Positions 41,452 through 50,465 are shown, numbered from the stretch's first letter. The stretch is 64,000 nucleotides of DNA from Algoriphagus terrigena DSM 22685 (GCF_000429445.1 NZ_AUBW01000016.1:62001-126000); one strand, 5' to 3'. Numbers and translations are program-made. Notes: a model not told the origin generated them from the letters alone.

Positions 41452-44036
41452 TACCAGTTGATTTGGGACATGACTAAGGCCAATGTGGCCAATCCAGTGG
41501 TGATGCCGACAATATCTCCCAATCGTAGCGGCATCTTAGGCCCTTTCGTTGGCACGATCACCTCGGCGCCCGGTTCGACGGGAGGGAAATCTCTGATTCC
41601 GATAAGTCCTTTGGTGCGCTTTACCGCTCCGTTGGCATAGACTACATAGGTCTGTTTTTTGTTTGCACGACGCTCAAACCCACCGGCACCGTTAATGTAA
41701 TGTTTGAGACTTCGCCCATTTTCGTAGCGGAGTGTAGTCGGATAGACGACATCGCCACGCATCCGGACGGTTTGAAGCAGCTTTGGCACCGACAGAATAT
41801 CGCCGACTTCCAGGATCAGGTCATCGTCAGAGCCGGGGTTTTGGAGGATTTTTTCCAAATCGATGGCGACGGCTTCCGATTCCTTGATCTTCACCGCAAA
41901 TCCCGGTGTACTTGCGGCGACTTGATCGAGCGATTCCTTCTTGGTATTGGCCAGCAGGGTGTCCACCGCATTTACTTTTTCTGCGGGCAGATCTCTGAAG
42001 AGCCGCTGGAGCAATTCCTCCTGAGCTTCGGAATTGTTGGGGTCTTCGATGAGCTTCAGTCTCAAAGCTTCGAGGTTGCGCTGTCTCCGGATCTGTTCTG
42101 ATTCGGTGTTGAAAAACTCGGTGCGACGGATCAGCGACGCGCCCTTAGGATAGGCAAATTGATTGAGGCCGCCGGCTCTTTTGACCAGATCAGAGATCCG
42201 CTCGACGCTATTTTGGATGGCAAACATGCCCGGAGCATTTACCTGACCTTCCACAGCCACCAGTCTCTGCATCGTGAAATTAGCCCGCTTTCTCACGATC
42301 ACCTGATCAAACGGCTGGAGTGAAGGAGAGTCCGGACTGATGGAAAGATTCGGATTGACGCGGCTTGGAATGATGTCCGAAAGTGTGCCCAGATCAGAAT
42401 CTTCCAATCTTCTGGCTATCTCGATATCTTGGGAATTGGCAGATTCCTGTAATCCTCCAGCCAGGATGATCAGCTCTTCGATCTTCATTGATTCGGAGTA
42501 AGGATAGGTGCCGGGCTTTTTCACCTCACCGAGGATCTGGACGTAGTGCTCGTTTTGGATGTCGTAGATACTGGAGATCCGCACCACGTCCTCCCGCTTC
42601 AATACCAAATCGGGCGCCGATCCGGCAAGAACTGCACCTAGATTGACTTCGATCATCTCGGTGCTGAGATCAGCTTTGGTCCGCAGGATGCTCGCCCGCT
42701 CGGTGTAAGCATCGCCGCGAAGGCCCTCGGCATTTTTCACCAATTGGGACAAAGTCAGCCCTTCCGACAGCGCAAACACACCTTCGCGGTAGACAGCTCC
42801 TTTGATCTGAACCCGGTTGCTGTAGCGCTCCAAGATCTTGCTCACGGTGATTTCGTCGCCGCCTTTTAGCGTAAATAGATTGAATTGATTTTGGTAGACG
42901 TCGGATACCGAGCGCTGATTCCCGGTGATTCGGGAGATGGCAATGCGGTCTTTGAAAGCCACATCAGTAAAACCTCCTGCATAGCTTAGGAGATCCTCAA
43001 AAGTATCTTCGGCGCCGATCTCAAAGGTCATCGGACGCTTCACTTCACCTTTTACTTTGACTCTGGACTGGAAAGGCGACACCAAGATCACATCCTGATC
43101 CTGGAGTTGTAGGTCGAGGTTTGCGGTGCCGTTGATCAGTAGGTCATAGACGTCGATCTCAGCGATGGGCTTGTTGTCCCTCACCAGTTTGATGGAGCGC
43201 ATGGTCCCATTTTCATTCGGTCCACCAGCGGCATACAACGCGTTGAATGCAGTAGAAAATGCGCTGAGGGTAAATGTCCCGGGCAGTCTGACTTCGCCAA
43301 GGATATGTACTTTGATCGTTCGGACGTTGCCGAGCGTCACCTGAAGAAAGGTGTTGGGATTGCTCCCGCTTAATCCTGGGTAGAACTTGCTCACCCGATT
43401 TTTGATGATTTCGGTGGCCGATTCGATGCTTTTGCCGGATACCGACACCGGGCCAATATTGTCCAATAGCACAAATCCATCGGGATTGACAGTCGCCTCG
43501 TAATATTGCTCGGATTGACCGTAGATATCTACAAAAACAACGTCTCCGGGCCCCAAGATGTAGCTTTTCGGGGTGGCTTGATTTAAGCTGGGCTCAAAAC
43601 TCAGACGTCGGTTGGTTTGATAGAAAAGTGAGGTTCCGAAGATTTCATTTCCGCCAGCGGCCATAGCTATCTCCGTCTGCGGTTCATACAGTCCCCGTGT
43701 GATTTCGTTCATATTCACCTGCTGCCGCGGATCCCGCTTAGACGCATTGGCGCTTCGCTTGGCGGTGCCCGTGGTGTCAAGGTCCTGAATCCGGCCGCGA
43801 AGCTTTTCGACTTCCCCGGCAGGCATCCCGCGAAGCTGAGCCATCTGCAGAAACTCATCCGCTCCCAGCCCTGCGTCACTCGCGCGCTTGACCAGTTCCG
43901 TTACTTGATCGTCTGTGAGTTCGTCAACCTTGATAGTCGTTAAATCAGTATTTTGCTGGGCGTTGGCCTGTGGAACGGAGCCTATCAGGAGGGCGATTAA
44001 GGCAAAAAAATACCAGATTCTTGTGTTTAAAATCAT
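41451..44036 (-). CDS. Wza-like polysaccharide export protein with SLBB repeats
   Basis: An 861-aa outer-membrane export channel subunit, the first gene of the unit. Signal peptide (MILNTRIWYFFALIALLIGSVPQANA) without a lipobox Cys. A Poly_export domain follows (about 160-245, SYILGPGDVVFVDIYGQSEQYYEATVNPDGFVLLDNIGPVSVSG), then five or six SLBB domains (motifs such as VHILGEVRLPGTFTLSAF, VKGEVKRPMTFEIGAEDTFEDLLSYAGGF, VQIKGAVYREGVFALSEGLTLSQLVKNAEGL, VQILGEVKKPGTYPYS, VAVEGQVNAPGMFAI), and a C-terminal helix. Much longer than E. coli Wza (379 aa), as usual in Bacteroidota. Confidence 0.93.
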   Translation of the reverse strand: MILNTRIWYFFALIALLIGSVPQANAQQNTDLTTIKVDELTDDQVTELVKRASDAGLGADEFLQMAQLRGMPAGEVEKLRGRIQDLDTTGTAKRSANASKRDPRQQVNMNEITRGLYEPQTEIAMAAGGNEIFGTSLFYQTNRRLSFEPSLNQATPKSYILGPGDVVFVDIYGQSEQYYEATVNPDGFVLLDNIGPVSVSGKSIESATEIIKNRVSKFYPGLSGSNPNTFLQVTLGNVRTIKVHILGEVRLPGTFTLSAFSTAFNALYAAGGPNENGTMRSIKLVRDNKPIAEIDVYDLLINGTANLDLQLQDQDVILVSPFQSRVKVKGEVKRPMTFEIGAEDTFEDLLSYAGGFTDVAFKDRIAISRITGNQRSVSDVYQNQFNLFTLKGGDEITVSKILERYSNRVQIKGAVYREGVFALSEGLTLSQLVKNAEGLRGDAYTERASILRTKADLSTEMIEVNLGAVLAGSAPDLVLKREDVVRISSIYDIQNEHYVQILGEVKKPGTYPYSESMKIEELIILAGGLQESANSQDIEIARRLEDSDLGTLSDIIPSRVNPNLSISPDSPSLQPFDQVIVRKRANFTMQRLVAVEGQVNAPGMFAIQNSVERISDLVKRAGGLNQFAYPKGASLIRRTEFFNTESEQIRRQRNLEALRLKLIEDPNNSEAQEELLQRLFRDLPAEKVNAVDTLLANTKKESLDQVAASTPGFAVKIKESEAVAIDLEKILQNPGSDDDLILEVGDILSVPKLLQTVRMRGDVVYPTTLRYENGRSLKHYINGAGGFERRANKKQTYVVYANGAVKRTKGLIGIRDFPPVEPGAEVIVPTKGPKMPLRLGDIVGITTGLATLALVMSQINW

Positions 44037-44109
44037 GTTTTAAATGGCTGTTCCGGGTGAAAGTCGGGCAATTATTGGAGGTAAAAATCCGTGAATTTCT
44101 TAATTCTAC

Positions 44110-44117
44110 CAAATATA
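44110..44117 (-). promoter_or_regulatory. -7 box (TATATTTG) of the polysaccharide unit
   Basis: A perfect TAnnTTTG on the minus strand, 73 bp before the wza-like ATG at 44036 and just downstream of the radical SAM terminator. It implies a leader of about 65 nt for the 13-kb transcript. No clear TTG at -33. Confidence 0.42.
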
Positions 44118-44122
44118 GAACC

Positions 44123-44146
44123 AAAAACTGGGCTTCAGCCCAGTTT
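44123..44146 (-). terminator. Terminator after the radical SAM gene
   Basis: AAACTGGGC (44125-44133) and GCCCAGTTT (44138-44146) form a perfect 9-bp stem with a 4-nt loop; a T-run follows on the minus strand (complement of A44123-44127). It separates the radical SAM gene from the wza-like unit. Confidence 0.85.
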
Positions 44147-44155
44147 GTACTCCAG

Positions 44156-45211
44156 CTACTCCGTACAATTCCTGCAAATCTCGATCTGAGTCCGATCGGC
44201 AAGCAGTTGTTTTCTAAAGTTGAAATAGGATATCGAACCCCAGATGGCGGCCAGCGACTGATTTTTCAGTTCCCCCATCACATGGCTAGCGTCCTTGTCA
44301 AAGCAGCAGGGCACGACTTTGCCGTCCCAAGTAGCCACTGCTCCCTGCCACATTCTCCAGCATTTGTTTTCCGGCTTCTTTTTCAGCGCCCATTTGCCTT
44401 GCCCAACCGGAATATATCTGGAGTAGCCAAGGTCAGAAGGAATCAGGTCGGAGCCGCTTTCGAAGTCGTAGATCTGCGTGGTTTTAAGCTGGAGTTCGTC
44501 GACTTCCATCTCTTTTGCCCAGGATTTCAGAGCGTGAAGCTGATGTTCGTTTTGTCCGGTGACCAGGAATTGAAGCACGATTCTCGGAAAGTTTTGCTTT
44601 GCTTTTCCTCGCTCGGAAACCAGCAATTTCAACCCTTCCTGCACCTTCTCCAGATTTCCCCCGACCCGATATTGTTCATACACTTCTTGGGTGATTCCGT
44701 CCATCGACACGATCAACTGCTTGAGTCCGCTCTTCAAAACTTCCGTCACTTGCTTTTCCCCAAGATAATGGGCGTTGGTCGAGGTGGAGGTGAAAATGCC
44801 CTTTGAATCGGCGTAGTTGACCATCTCCATGAATCTGGGATTCAAGAACGGCTCACCTTGAAAATACAGATGAAGCCAGGAAAGATGACCTTTGACCTGA
44901 TCGATCACCCGCTCAAAGAGCTGCTCCTGCAGCATTCCCGTCGGCCGGGTAAAAGACCTCAGTCCAGAGGGACACTCTGGACAGCGCAGGTTGCAGCTTG
45001 TCGTTGGTTCGATGCTCAGGGTCGTGGGTTTTCCCCACACCAGCGGCTTTTGGAGGAGTTGGCTTAGATGAAAAGAGGATCTTAGCAGGAGGTAGTTGAT
45101 GACTTTTTGCAAAGTCAGGTATCGAAAAAATGCCAGCCCGGTGATCCATTTGTTTTTCACTTCGGAAAATACGGCATTAAGCCTAGAAGAAGCAACCCCG
45201 AAAGATACCAA
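44156..45211 (-). CDS. Radical SAM/SPASM protein
   Basis: A 351-aa enzyme using a [4Fe-4S] cluster and SAM. The cluster motif CNLRCPEC (CxxxCxxC) is at about 76-83, after SIEPTTS, followed by GEPFLNPRFMEMVNYADSKGIFTSTSTNAHYL and VSMDGITQEVYEQYR. A SPASM-type C-terminus is present (CWRMWQGAVATWDGKVVPCCFD and the final ICRNC), which should bind further Fe-S clusters. Such enzymes modify peptides, proteins or sugars. The target is unknown; position near the polysaccharide cluster suggests a sugar or a modification of the polymer, by inference only. Divergent from gldB, with 70 bp between starts. Confidence 0.9.
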   Translation of the reverse strand: MVSFGVASSRLNAVFSEVKNKWITGLAFFRYLTLQKVINYLLLRSSFHLSQLLQKPLVWGKPTTLSIEPTTSCNLRCPECPSGLRSFTRPTGMLQEQLFERVIDQVKGHLSWLHLYFQGEPFLNPRFMEMVNYADSKGIFTSTSTNAHYLGEKQVTEVLKSGLKQLIVSMDGITQEVYEQYRVGGNLEKVQEGLKLLVSERGKAKQNFPRIVLQFLVTGQNEHQLHALKSWAKEMEVDELQLKTTQIYDFESGSDLIPSDLGYSRYIPVGQGKWALKKKPENKCWRMWQGAVATWDGKVVPCCFDKDASHVMGELKNQSLAAIWGSISYFNFRKQLLADRTQIEICRNCTE

Positions 45212-45253
45212 GCTCCTACTGACGCCGTTTCAATGGATTAACAATTCATTTCT

Positions 45254-45261
45254 TACTTTTG
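45254..45261 (+). promoter_or_regulatory. -7 box (TACTTTTG) of gldB
   Basis: A perfect TAnnTTTG, 20 bp before the gldB ATG at 45282. No clear TTG at -33. Confidence 0.42.
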
Positions 45262-45281
45262 AAGCTGAAACCTAAGAACTC

Positions 45282-46286
45282 ATGAGGCTATTCCGATTTG
45301 CATTTCTGATTCCAGTAGTAATGGCGGCTTTCGCCTGCGGCAAAAAAGAGGAAGCCTGTGAACTCGATCCGGAGATCTTGGATCAGGATCTTGAGGTGAA
45401 AATCACCCGCTTGGAGGATGAGTTTTTCGCAGCAAAAACCCGCCAAGACTTCTCTTTTCTCCTGGAAAAGTACCCTGACTTTACCCAGGCGTATTTTCAA
45501 TCGGCCGACTATCTATCCCAGGATTCGCTTGCCGCCAATCTGTTGGAAGTGCATCAGGACTCTGCGATGCGAGAGCTGTACGATTCGGTGAAAGTCGAAT
45601 ATCCCGACATTTCGGATATTGAAAAAGACCTGGAAAATGCCTTTAAATACATCACACATTATTTTCCAGACTTCAAGGCGCCTAAGGTTTACACGTTTGT
45701 CTCAGGTCTCAACTCCGATTTGGTAGTGACAGAGGACGTCATCGTGATTGGGCTCGACTATTTCCTTCCGGCCGACCATACTTTTCAGCCGGATATCGCC
45801 CGCTACATGGCTGTGCGGTATGAGAAGCCTTATTTGGTCCCCATGATTGTCCTAGCGATTTCTTCGCAGTACAATGCAGTCAATCCCAAAGAAAACACGC
45901 TACTGTCGGAGATGATCTATTACGGCAAGGCCTATCACTTTGTCAAGGCCATCATGCCCTGCACACCGGAGCAATACATTATTGGCTACACCCCAGCCGA
46001 AATCGCAGAATGCTACGACAACGAGGAATTTATCTGGTCGCACTTTGTGGAAAATGAATTGCTGTACGAGACCAATCCCTTCGAGATCCGCAAATACATC
46101 GGTGAGGCGCCCTTTACGGATGCGATCTCGACTAAGGCGCCCGGGCGATTGGGCAGATGGCTGGGCTGGAATATCGTGGACGATTATCAGATGAACAATG
46201 CGATTCCACTGCCGGATCTGATGAAGGAATCCAATGCGGAGACGATCTTCAGGCAGTCCGGATATCGGCCACGCCGCCCGGAGTAA
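45282..46286 (+). CDS. gldB: Gliding motility lipoprotein GldB
   Basis: A 334-aa lipoprotein (signal MRLFRFAFLIPVVMAAFAC, Cys19) needed for gliding and type IX functions in related bacteria. Family marks are the ITRLEDEFFAAKTRQDFSFLLEKYPDFTQAYFQ start, VEYPDISDIEKDLENAFKYITHYFPDFKAPKVYTFVSGLNSDLVVTEDVIVIGLDYFLP, HTFQPDIARYMAVRYEKPYLVPMIVLAISSQYN, and the late YIGEAPFTDAISTKAPGRLGRWLGWNIVDDYQM. The protein looks complete. Its stop lies inside the convergent glycosyltransferase gene (38-bp overlap). It supports gliding or type IX secretion in this organism, with the porP pair at 17-21 kb. Confidence 0.94.
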   Translation: MRLFRFAFLIPVVMAAFACGKKEEACELDPEILDQDLEVKITRLEDEFFAAKTRQDFSFLLEKYPDFTQAYFQSADYLSQDSLAANLLEVHQDSAMRELYDSVKVEYPDISDIEKDLENAFKYITHYFPDFKAPKVYTFVSGLNSDLVVTEDVIVIGLDYFLPADHTFQPDIARYMAVRYEKPYLVPMIVLAISSQYNAVNPKENTLLSEMIYYGKAYHFVKAIMPCTPEQYIIGYTPAEIAECYDNEEFIWSHFVENELLYETNPFEIRKYIGEAPFTDAISTKAPGRLGRWLGWNIVDDYQMNNAIPLPDLMKESNAETIFRQSGYRPRRPE

Positions 46287-47469
46287 CGTTTGGCTTTGGG
46301 TCGACGACTTCCAGCAGTCTGCTCACCGCAAGTTCCCTCGAAAAATAACTTTCAGCCAGCTTTCTGGAATTTCGCCCCATTCGATCCAATTCAGATGGAT
46401 TTTGCTCCAGATTTTCAAGTTTGGCGAAAGCCGCCTCCATCTTTCCGGGCAGGCAGGAGATCCCAAGTTCATGCGTCTTGACCAGATCGTACACCCAGCC
46501 TTTGTGGTTGACGAGGATCGCCTTACCGGCGGCCAACGCATCAAAAAACTTGTTGGGGCTGTTGGTTTTCAATACGGGAAGGTGGGCAAAAGAAATCCAG
46601 GCTAAGTCGGCAAGATTCAGGATGTCATTGACTTCATTTTTTGACCCAAAAGGAATGAATCGGACGCGGTTGAGGGCTCTGGCTTGTGCGATTTCCTTTA
46701 ATTTTTCTGCATGACTCCCCGCTCCCATGATCAGGAAGTTCCAGTTTTTCTGACGTTTTTGCGCCATTTCTGCCAAGTCCAAGAGCTCCTCCAAGGCATT
46801 CACCTGACCCAAGGCTCCGGTGTAGGCAATTGTAAGTCCGCCTTTCAATCCGAATTGAGCAGTAAGCAGCTGATTTTTCTCTTTTGGAAAAAAGGTGTCC
46901 AGGTCAGAAAAATTTGGAATCAGAGCTATCGCCCGTTCCGGACTTGTCTTACGAAGATGCGATGCGATCCCGGGAGAAAGAGCAACCAAACTCAAAGCCT
47001 GGTCGTAGATTCGCTTTTCCAACGAGTAGAGCAGCTTTTTCAAAATCGGATTTCGGATCGCTCCCACTTGGATCGGCGCCTCCGGCCATAGGTCTCTGAC
47101 CTCGAAGATGTAGGGCAAAGCCAGTCGCCTTTTTGCCCAAAGTCCAACCAGTCCTGTCGTCAAAGGTGTAGAGGTGATGTACAGCAAATCCGGCCGGGGA
47201 AGCTTTTTCACCAGTCTTTTTGCTGCAATCACAAAGATCCAAAAAGCCCAAACCCGCTTCAAAAAGCCAAACTTTTGGTCATAAGCTACCGGAAGATAAT
47301 GCACCCGGATCCCGTCAATCCAGCGCTGATCATATCCCGGACCGTCATGAGCGGTGATCATATCCACCGCTAATCCCGCCTGCACCAGCCCCCTGGCCAG
47401 GTGATAGGATCTCACAGCCCCGCCCTGCTCGGGTGTACGGAAATACTGATGGATGTAGATGAGTCTCAT
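46249..47469 (-). CDS. Glycosyltransferase family 4 protein
   Basis: A 406-aa GT-B enzyme. The start at 47469 overlaps the asnB-like stop (ATGA) and begins MRLIYIHQYFRTPEQGGAVRSYHLARGL, the usual N-terminus of WbpH/capM-type transferases; an upstream in-frame ATG adds 7 residues only. IFEVRDLWPEAPIQVG, the donor motif TIAYTGALGQVNALEELLDLAE, and LNLADLAWISFAHLPVLKTNSPNKFFDALAAGKAILVNHKG are clear. Part of the nth-asnB-GT unit. Its 3' end overlaps the end of gldB on the other strand by 38 bp. Confidence 0.92.
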   Translation of the reverse strand: MRLIYIHQYFRTPEQGGAVRSYHLARGLVQAGLAVDMITAHDGPGYDQRWIDGIRVHYLPVAYDQKFGFLKRVWAFWIFVIAAKRLVKKLPRPDLLYITSTPLTTGLVGLWAKRRLALPYIFEVRDLWPEAPIQVGAIRNPILKKLLYSLEKRIYDQALSLVALSPGIASHLRKTSPERAIALIPNFSDLDTFFPKEKNQLLTAQFGLKGGLTIAYTGALGQVNALEELLDLAEMAQKRQKNWNFLIMGAGSHAEKLKEIAQARALNRVRFIPFGSKNEVNDILNLADLAWISFAHLPVLKTNSPNKFFDALAAGKAILVNHKGWVYDLVKTHELGISCLPGKMEAAFAKLENLEQNPSELDRMGRNSRKLAESYFSRELAVSRLLEVVDPKPNVTPGGVADIRTA

Positions 47470-49241
47470 AGCCGGTGCAATTTCGCCCATTCTGCCAAAA
47501 GAAACAGATTGTAGAGCGTTAAGAATTGGGATTTGGCGGCTTGCTCCGGGTTTTTCAAAAGCTGTCGAACCGGAGCAGAGAAGTGCTCGCCATGGCTACC
47601 GTCAAAGCTTTTTAACGTGGAAAATACCCGATTGGAAAACTCTCCTTTCTCGCTCAGCCACTCTTTGAGCGGGAGCCCAAAGCCAAACTTTCGTCGATCA
47701 GCGACCCAGCCGAGCTCATTTTCCCGAAGGATATTTTTGATCCAAGGCTTCCCGGAGAGAAGCGCGGGATCTTTTACTTTCCCCCAAAGTCCCAGGATCG
47801 ATGCATCGAGGTAAGGAGAGCGGCCTTCGATTCCATGCGCCATCAGGGCGTTATCGTGAATTTTCAACACATCCTGAACCAAGTACACCTGCCTGTCAAA
47901 GTCCAACATGCGCTTGTATTCAGGCAGCTGGTTGTTGAAAATCCGGGCATAGTCAGCGATCATGTCGGCTGGAGGGTTCTGCAAAGCAGAAAAGTTGAGG
48001 AAGGTTTGATTGGGCTCAGAACTGATCGCTGACATATATTTTCTCCATCCTCTTCCTAATGTGAATTTCCCAAAAAACCCAGCCCAATTGTTCCAAAAGG
48101 TATGTTGCTCCCAATACTTGGAAAAGGCCTCGTGGCGCTGATAACCTCCCCAGAGCTCATCTGCCCCGGCGCCTGAGACCAGAACTTTAAACTCGGCCTT
48201 CGCTGCTTTACCGATCATCCACGTCAGGAAACCCGCTGAGTCTCCGATCGGGAGATCGACGCTCTGCAGGTATTCTTCCCAATTTTCGAAAAAAACCCGT
48301 TGGTCTATCTGGATGAGTCGATGATCTGCCGGGATCTGCCGGACCAGCCGGATGGCCGAGTCGGCGTCGCGGTACTTTGCACGGTATTTTTTCTCGACTT
48401 GGATTGTGTAGGCAGTTAGGCTTGTGCCGGTCTTTTGGTGCCAAAGTGCGTAAAGCAAACTGCTGTCTGCACCTCCACTTAGGAGTATTCCCACCGGAAC
48501 GTCCGCGTGAAACTGGTTGAGCACAGCGTCTTCTAAAAGTTGCTTGAAGACTGCCTGGCTTGGAATTCCCTCGGGCTCTTTTGGAGCATCGATGGTATCC
48601 CATCGAAATGTACTGTGTCTGTAAATCAAGCTATATCGCCCCGGCTTCCAAGCACGGATGCCACGGTGGAACGTCTTGCCGGGCAAGGGCGTCCTGAAAT
48701 AAAAATAGTGCTCCATCTGCTCCCAATCCGGACTGAAATCCTGAAGACTTGCTATTCCCCTGATCTCAGAGGAAATAACCAAAGCATCTTGGTTTTGGGC
48801 ATAGTAAAGCGGCTTTTCGCCGTTCCTGTCCACCGCTACCAAGACAGATTTGCTGACCAAATCAACAAAAATCAGCGCAAACATCCCGTTGAGTTTCTTC
48901 AGTCCCTCCTGCCCAAAATGCTTCAGGTAATAAAGCAAAACTTCTGTGTCAGACTGTGTGACAAACTCAATTCCGATCTTGGACAGCAATGTCCTGAGTT
49001 CGCGAAAATTGTAAATCTCACCGTTAAAAATCAGCAGACTGTTTCCCTCAGCATCCCAAAGAGGCTGATCCGCATCAGGCCCCGGATGGAGAATCTTCAG
49101 ACGGTTTACACCGATCCAGAGGCCGGTCCAGGGGGAATAGATCGCGGACTGATCCGGCCCCCGGTGATGGGAAGCGTCAACCAGCTTTTGAATCGCTTCC
49201 CGATTTGCTCCTTTCCCCCAAATCAGATGAATGCCACACAT
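47466..49241 (-). CDS. asnB: Asparagine synthase (glutamine-hydrolysing) family protein
   Basis: A 591-aa two-domain enzyme that transfers amide nitrogen from glutamine to an acid group using ATP. The N-terminal glutaminase begins MCGIHLIW (nucleophile Cys2) and has HRGPDQSAIY, LLIFNGEIYNFRELR and SDTEVLLYYLKHFG. The synthetase domain has the PP-loop ILLSGGADSSLLYALW and ADELWGGYQRHEAF. In a glycan cluster such proteins often amidate a sugar acid or an amino-acid substituent rather than make asparagine, so the symbol is for the family. Overlaps nth by 1 bp and the glycosyltransferase by 4 bp. Confidence 0.92.
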   Translation of the reverse strand: MCGIHLIWGKGANREAIQKLVDASHHRGPDQSAIYSPWTGLWIGVNRLKILHPGPDADQPLWDAEGNSLLIFNGEIYNFRELRTLLSKIGIEFVTQSDTEVLLYYLKHFGQEGLKKLNGMFALIFVDLVSKSVLVAVDRNGEKPLYYAQNQDALVISSEIRGIASLQDFSPDWEQMEHYFYFRTPLPGKTFHRGIRAWKPGRYSLIYRHSTFRWDTIDAPKEPEGIPSQAVFKQLLEDAVLNQFHADVPVGILLSGGADSSLLYALWHQKTGTSLTAYTIQVEKKYRAKYRDADSAIRLVRQIPADHRLIQIDQRVFFENWEEYLQSVDLPIGDSAGFLTWMIGKAAKAEFKVLVSGAGADELWGGYQRHEAFSKYWEQHTFWNNWAGFFGKFTLGRGWRKYMSAISSEPNQTFLNFSALQNPPADMIADYARIFNNQLPEYKRMLDFDRQVYLVQDVLKIHDNALMAHGIEGRSPYLDASILGLWGKVKDPALLSGKPWIKNILRENELGWVADRRKFGFGLPLKEWLSEKGEFSNRVFSTLKSFDGSHGEHFSAPVRQLLKNPEQAAKSQFLTLYNLFLLAEWAKLHRL

Positions 49242-49912
49242 CAGGATTCAGCGTCTTCGAGTGTTACCTTACCCTGAGTTTTTTCAAAAAACTTACAAAA
49301 ATGGGTCAGTGTACATTCTTCGCATTTGGGTCTGCGGGCGACACATACATATCTGCCGTGCAAAATCAGCCAGTGATGCGCCACATGGATATATTGTTTT
49401 GGGATGTTTTTCACCAGTTGCTTCTCGACTTCCAGCGGTGTTTTGGCGGTCATCGGGACAAGCCCCAATCTTCTTGAAACACGGAAAACGTGTGTGTCCA
49501 CGGCCATATTGGGCTGATTCCACACGACTGAAGTGATGACATTTGCCGTCTTGCGACCGACACCAGGGAGCTTGATTAATTTATCGACCGTATCGGGAAT
49601 CTCGGAGCCAAAATCCTCCACAAGCATCTTTCCCAATCCCAGGAGGTGCTTGGTTTTGTTACTCGGATAGGAGACCGACTTGATGTAGGGATACAGCTCG
49701 TCGAAATGGGACGCTGCCAAATGCGCTGCTGTCGGGAAATCCCGAAACAAAGGAGGCGTTACGATATTGATGCGCTTGTCGGTGCATTGGGCCGACAAAA
49801 CGACAGCCACCAACAGCTGAAAGGGGTTCTCATAGTGCAGCTCCGTCTCGGCGACGGGCATATTCTCCGAAAAATGTTTGATAAATGCTTCGTATCGCTG
49901 TTTTTTGAGCAT
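49241..49912 (-). CDS. nth: Endonuclease III (DNA glycosylase/AP lyase)
   Basis: A 223-aa base-excision repair enzyme that removes oxidised pyrimidines and cuts the abasic site. The helix-hairpin-helix LPGVGRKTANV contains the catalytic Lys121; the catalytic Asp is in NMAVDTHVFRV (Asp139). The [4Fe-4S] ligands follow the standard C-x6-C-x2-C-x5-C spacing in CVARRPKCEECTLTHFC. AVVLSAQCTDKRIN is the family start motif. It shares one base with the asnB-like start (TGATG), so DNA repair and glycan genes are translationally chained. The C-terminal tail is slightly longer than in E. coli Nth. Confidence 0.96.
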   Translation of the reverse strand: MLKKQRYEAFIKHFSENMPVAETELHYENPFQLLVAVVLSAQCTDKRINIVTPPLFRDFPTAAHLAASHFDELYPYIKSVSYPSNKTKHLLGLGKMLVEDFGSEIPDTVDKLIKLPGVGRKTANVITSVVWNQPNMAVDTHVFRVSRRLGLVPMTAKTPLEVEKQLVKNIPKQYIHVAHHWLILHGRYVCVARRPKCEECTLTHFCKFFEKTQGKVTLEDAES

Positions 49913-50213
49913 GCTGCAAATAGACTGATTGGAACGGAAAAGTAATTAATTTTTGATGCCTTTATTTTCCTGTGTACGCCAAACGCGGTGTAAGTTTACG
50001 CCAACTTAACTCCTAAATACCATCTGCCAAATGGATTTGAGCGAACTATCGATATGGAATCTGCGGGTCAGATCCCATCTGTTTCAAGCCGGAAAAGGAG
50101 GTCGCTGAAAACCTTGCAGATCACTTGGATGCAAGGATCTTGATCTACCGTTAAATTGGAGCGAAGAAATTTTGTCTTAAAATCGACAAGCCCTAAAAAC
50201 TAAACAACTGAAT
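49913..50213. other. Intergenic region between nth and the small membrane protein gene
   Basis: This 301-bp gap has no convincing gene. It contains two copies of TACGCCAA starting 22 bp apart (49975 and 49997) and a CCTTGCA/TGCAAGG inverted repeat (50112-50118 with 50130-50136). It must hold the promoters of nth (minus) and the small membrane protein (plus). A 25-codon reading frame at about 50032-50109 looks accidental. Confidence 0.45.
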
Positions 50214-50465
50214 ATGGTATTTGAAGTAATCGGCTGGATCGGCGCTATCCTGTTTATTCTTTCCTACTATCTGCTATCCAGAGGAATATTAAAGCAAGAT
50301 CAAATCAAGTATCACGCTTTTAACCTGAGTGGGGCGATTTGCCTGATCGTCAACGCGATACACTTCAGAGACACGGCCAATATTCTGGCAAACGGGGTAT
50401 GGGCGGCGATTGCCCTCATGGCGATTTACAACAACTGGGCCTCCTTTTTTCGCAACAAGTCGTAG
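50214..50465 (+). CDS. Small membrane protein, CBU_0592-like
   Basis: An 83-aa protein of three hydrophobic helices (about 3-22, 31-50, 57-74), starting MVFEVIGWIGAILFILSYYLLSRG, with a short helix-turn FNLSGAICLIVNAIHF. The pattern matches the CBU_0592-type small membrane proteins of unknown role. Its last 40 bp overlap the end of the tetR gene on the other strand. No function assigned. Confidence 0.68.
   Translation: MVFEVIGWIGAILFILSYYLLSRGILKQDQIKYHAFNLSGAICLIVNAIHFRDTANILANGVWAAIALMAIYNNWASFFRNKS

Noticed and set aside
50032..50109. 25-codon frame in the nth/CBU_0592-like gap
   Set aside because: No upstream signal, no hydrophobic or family features; probably chance.
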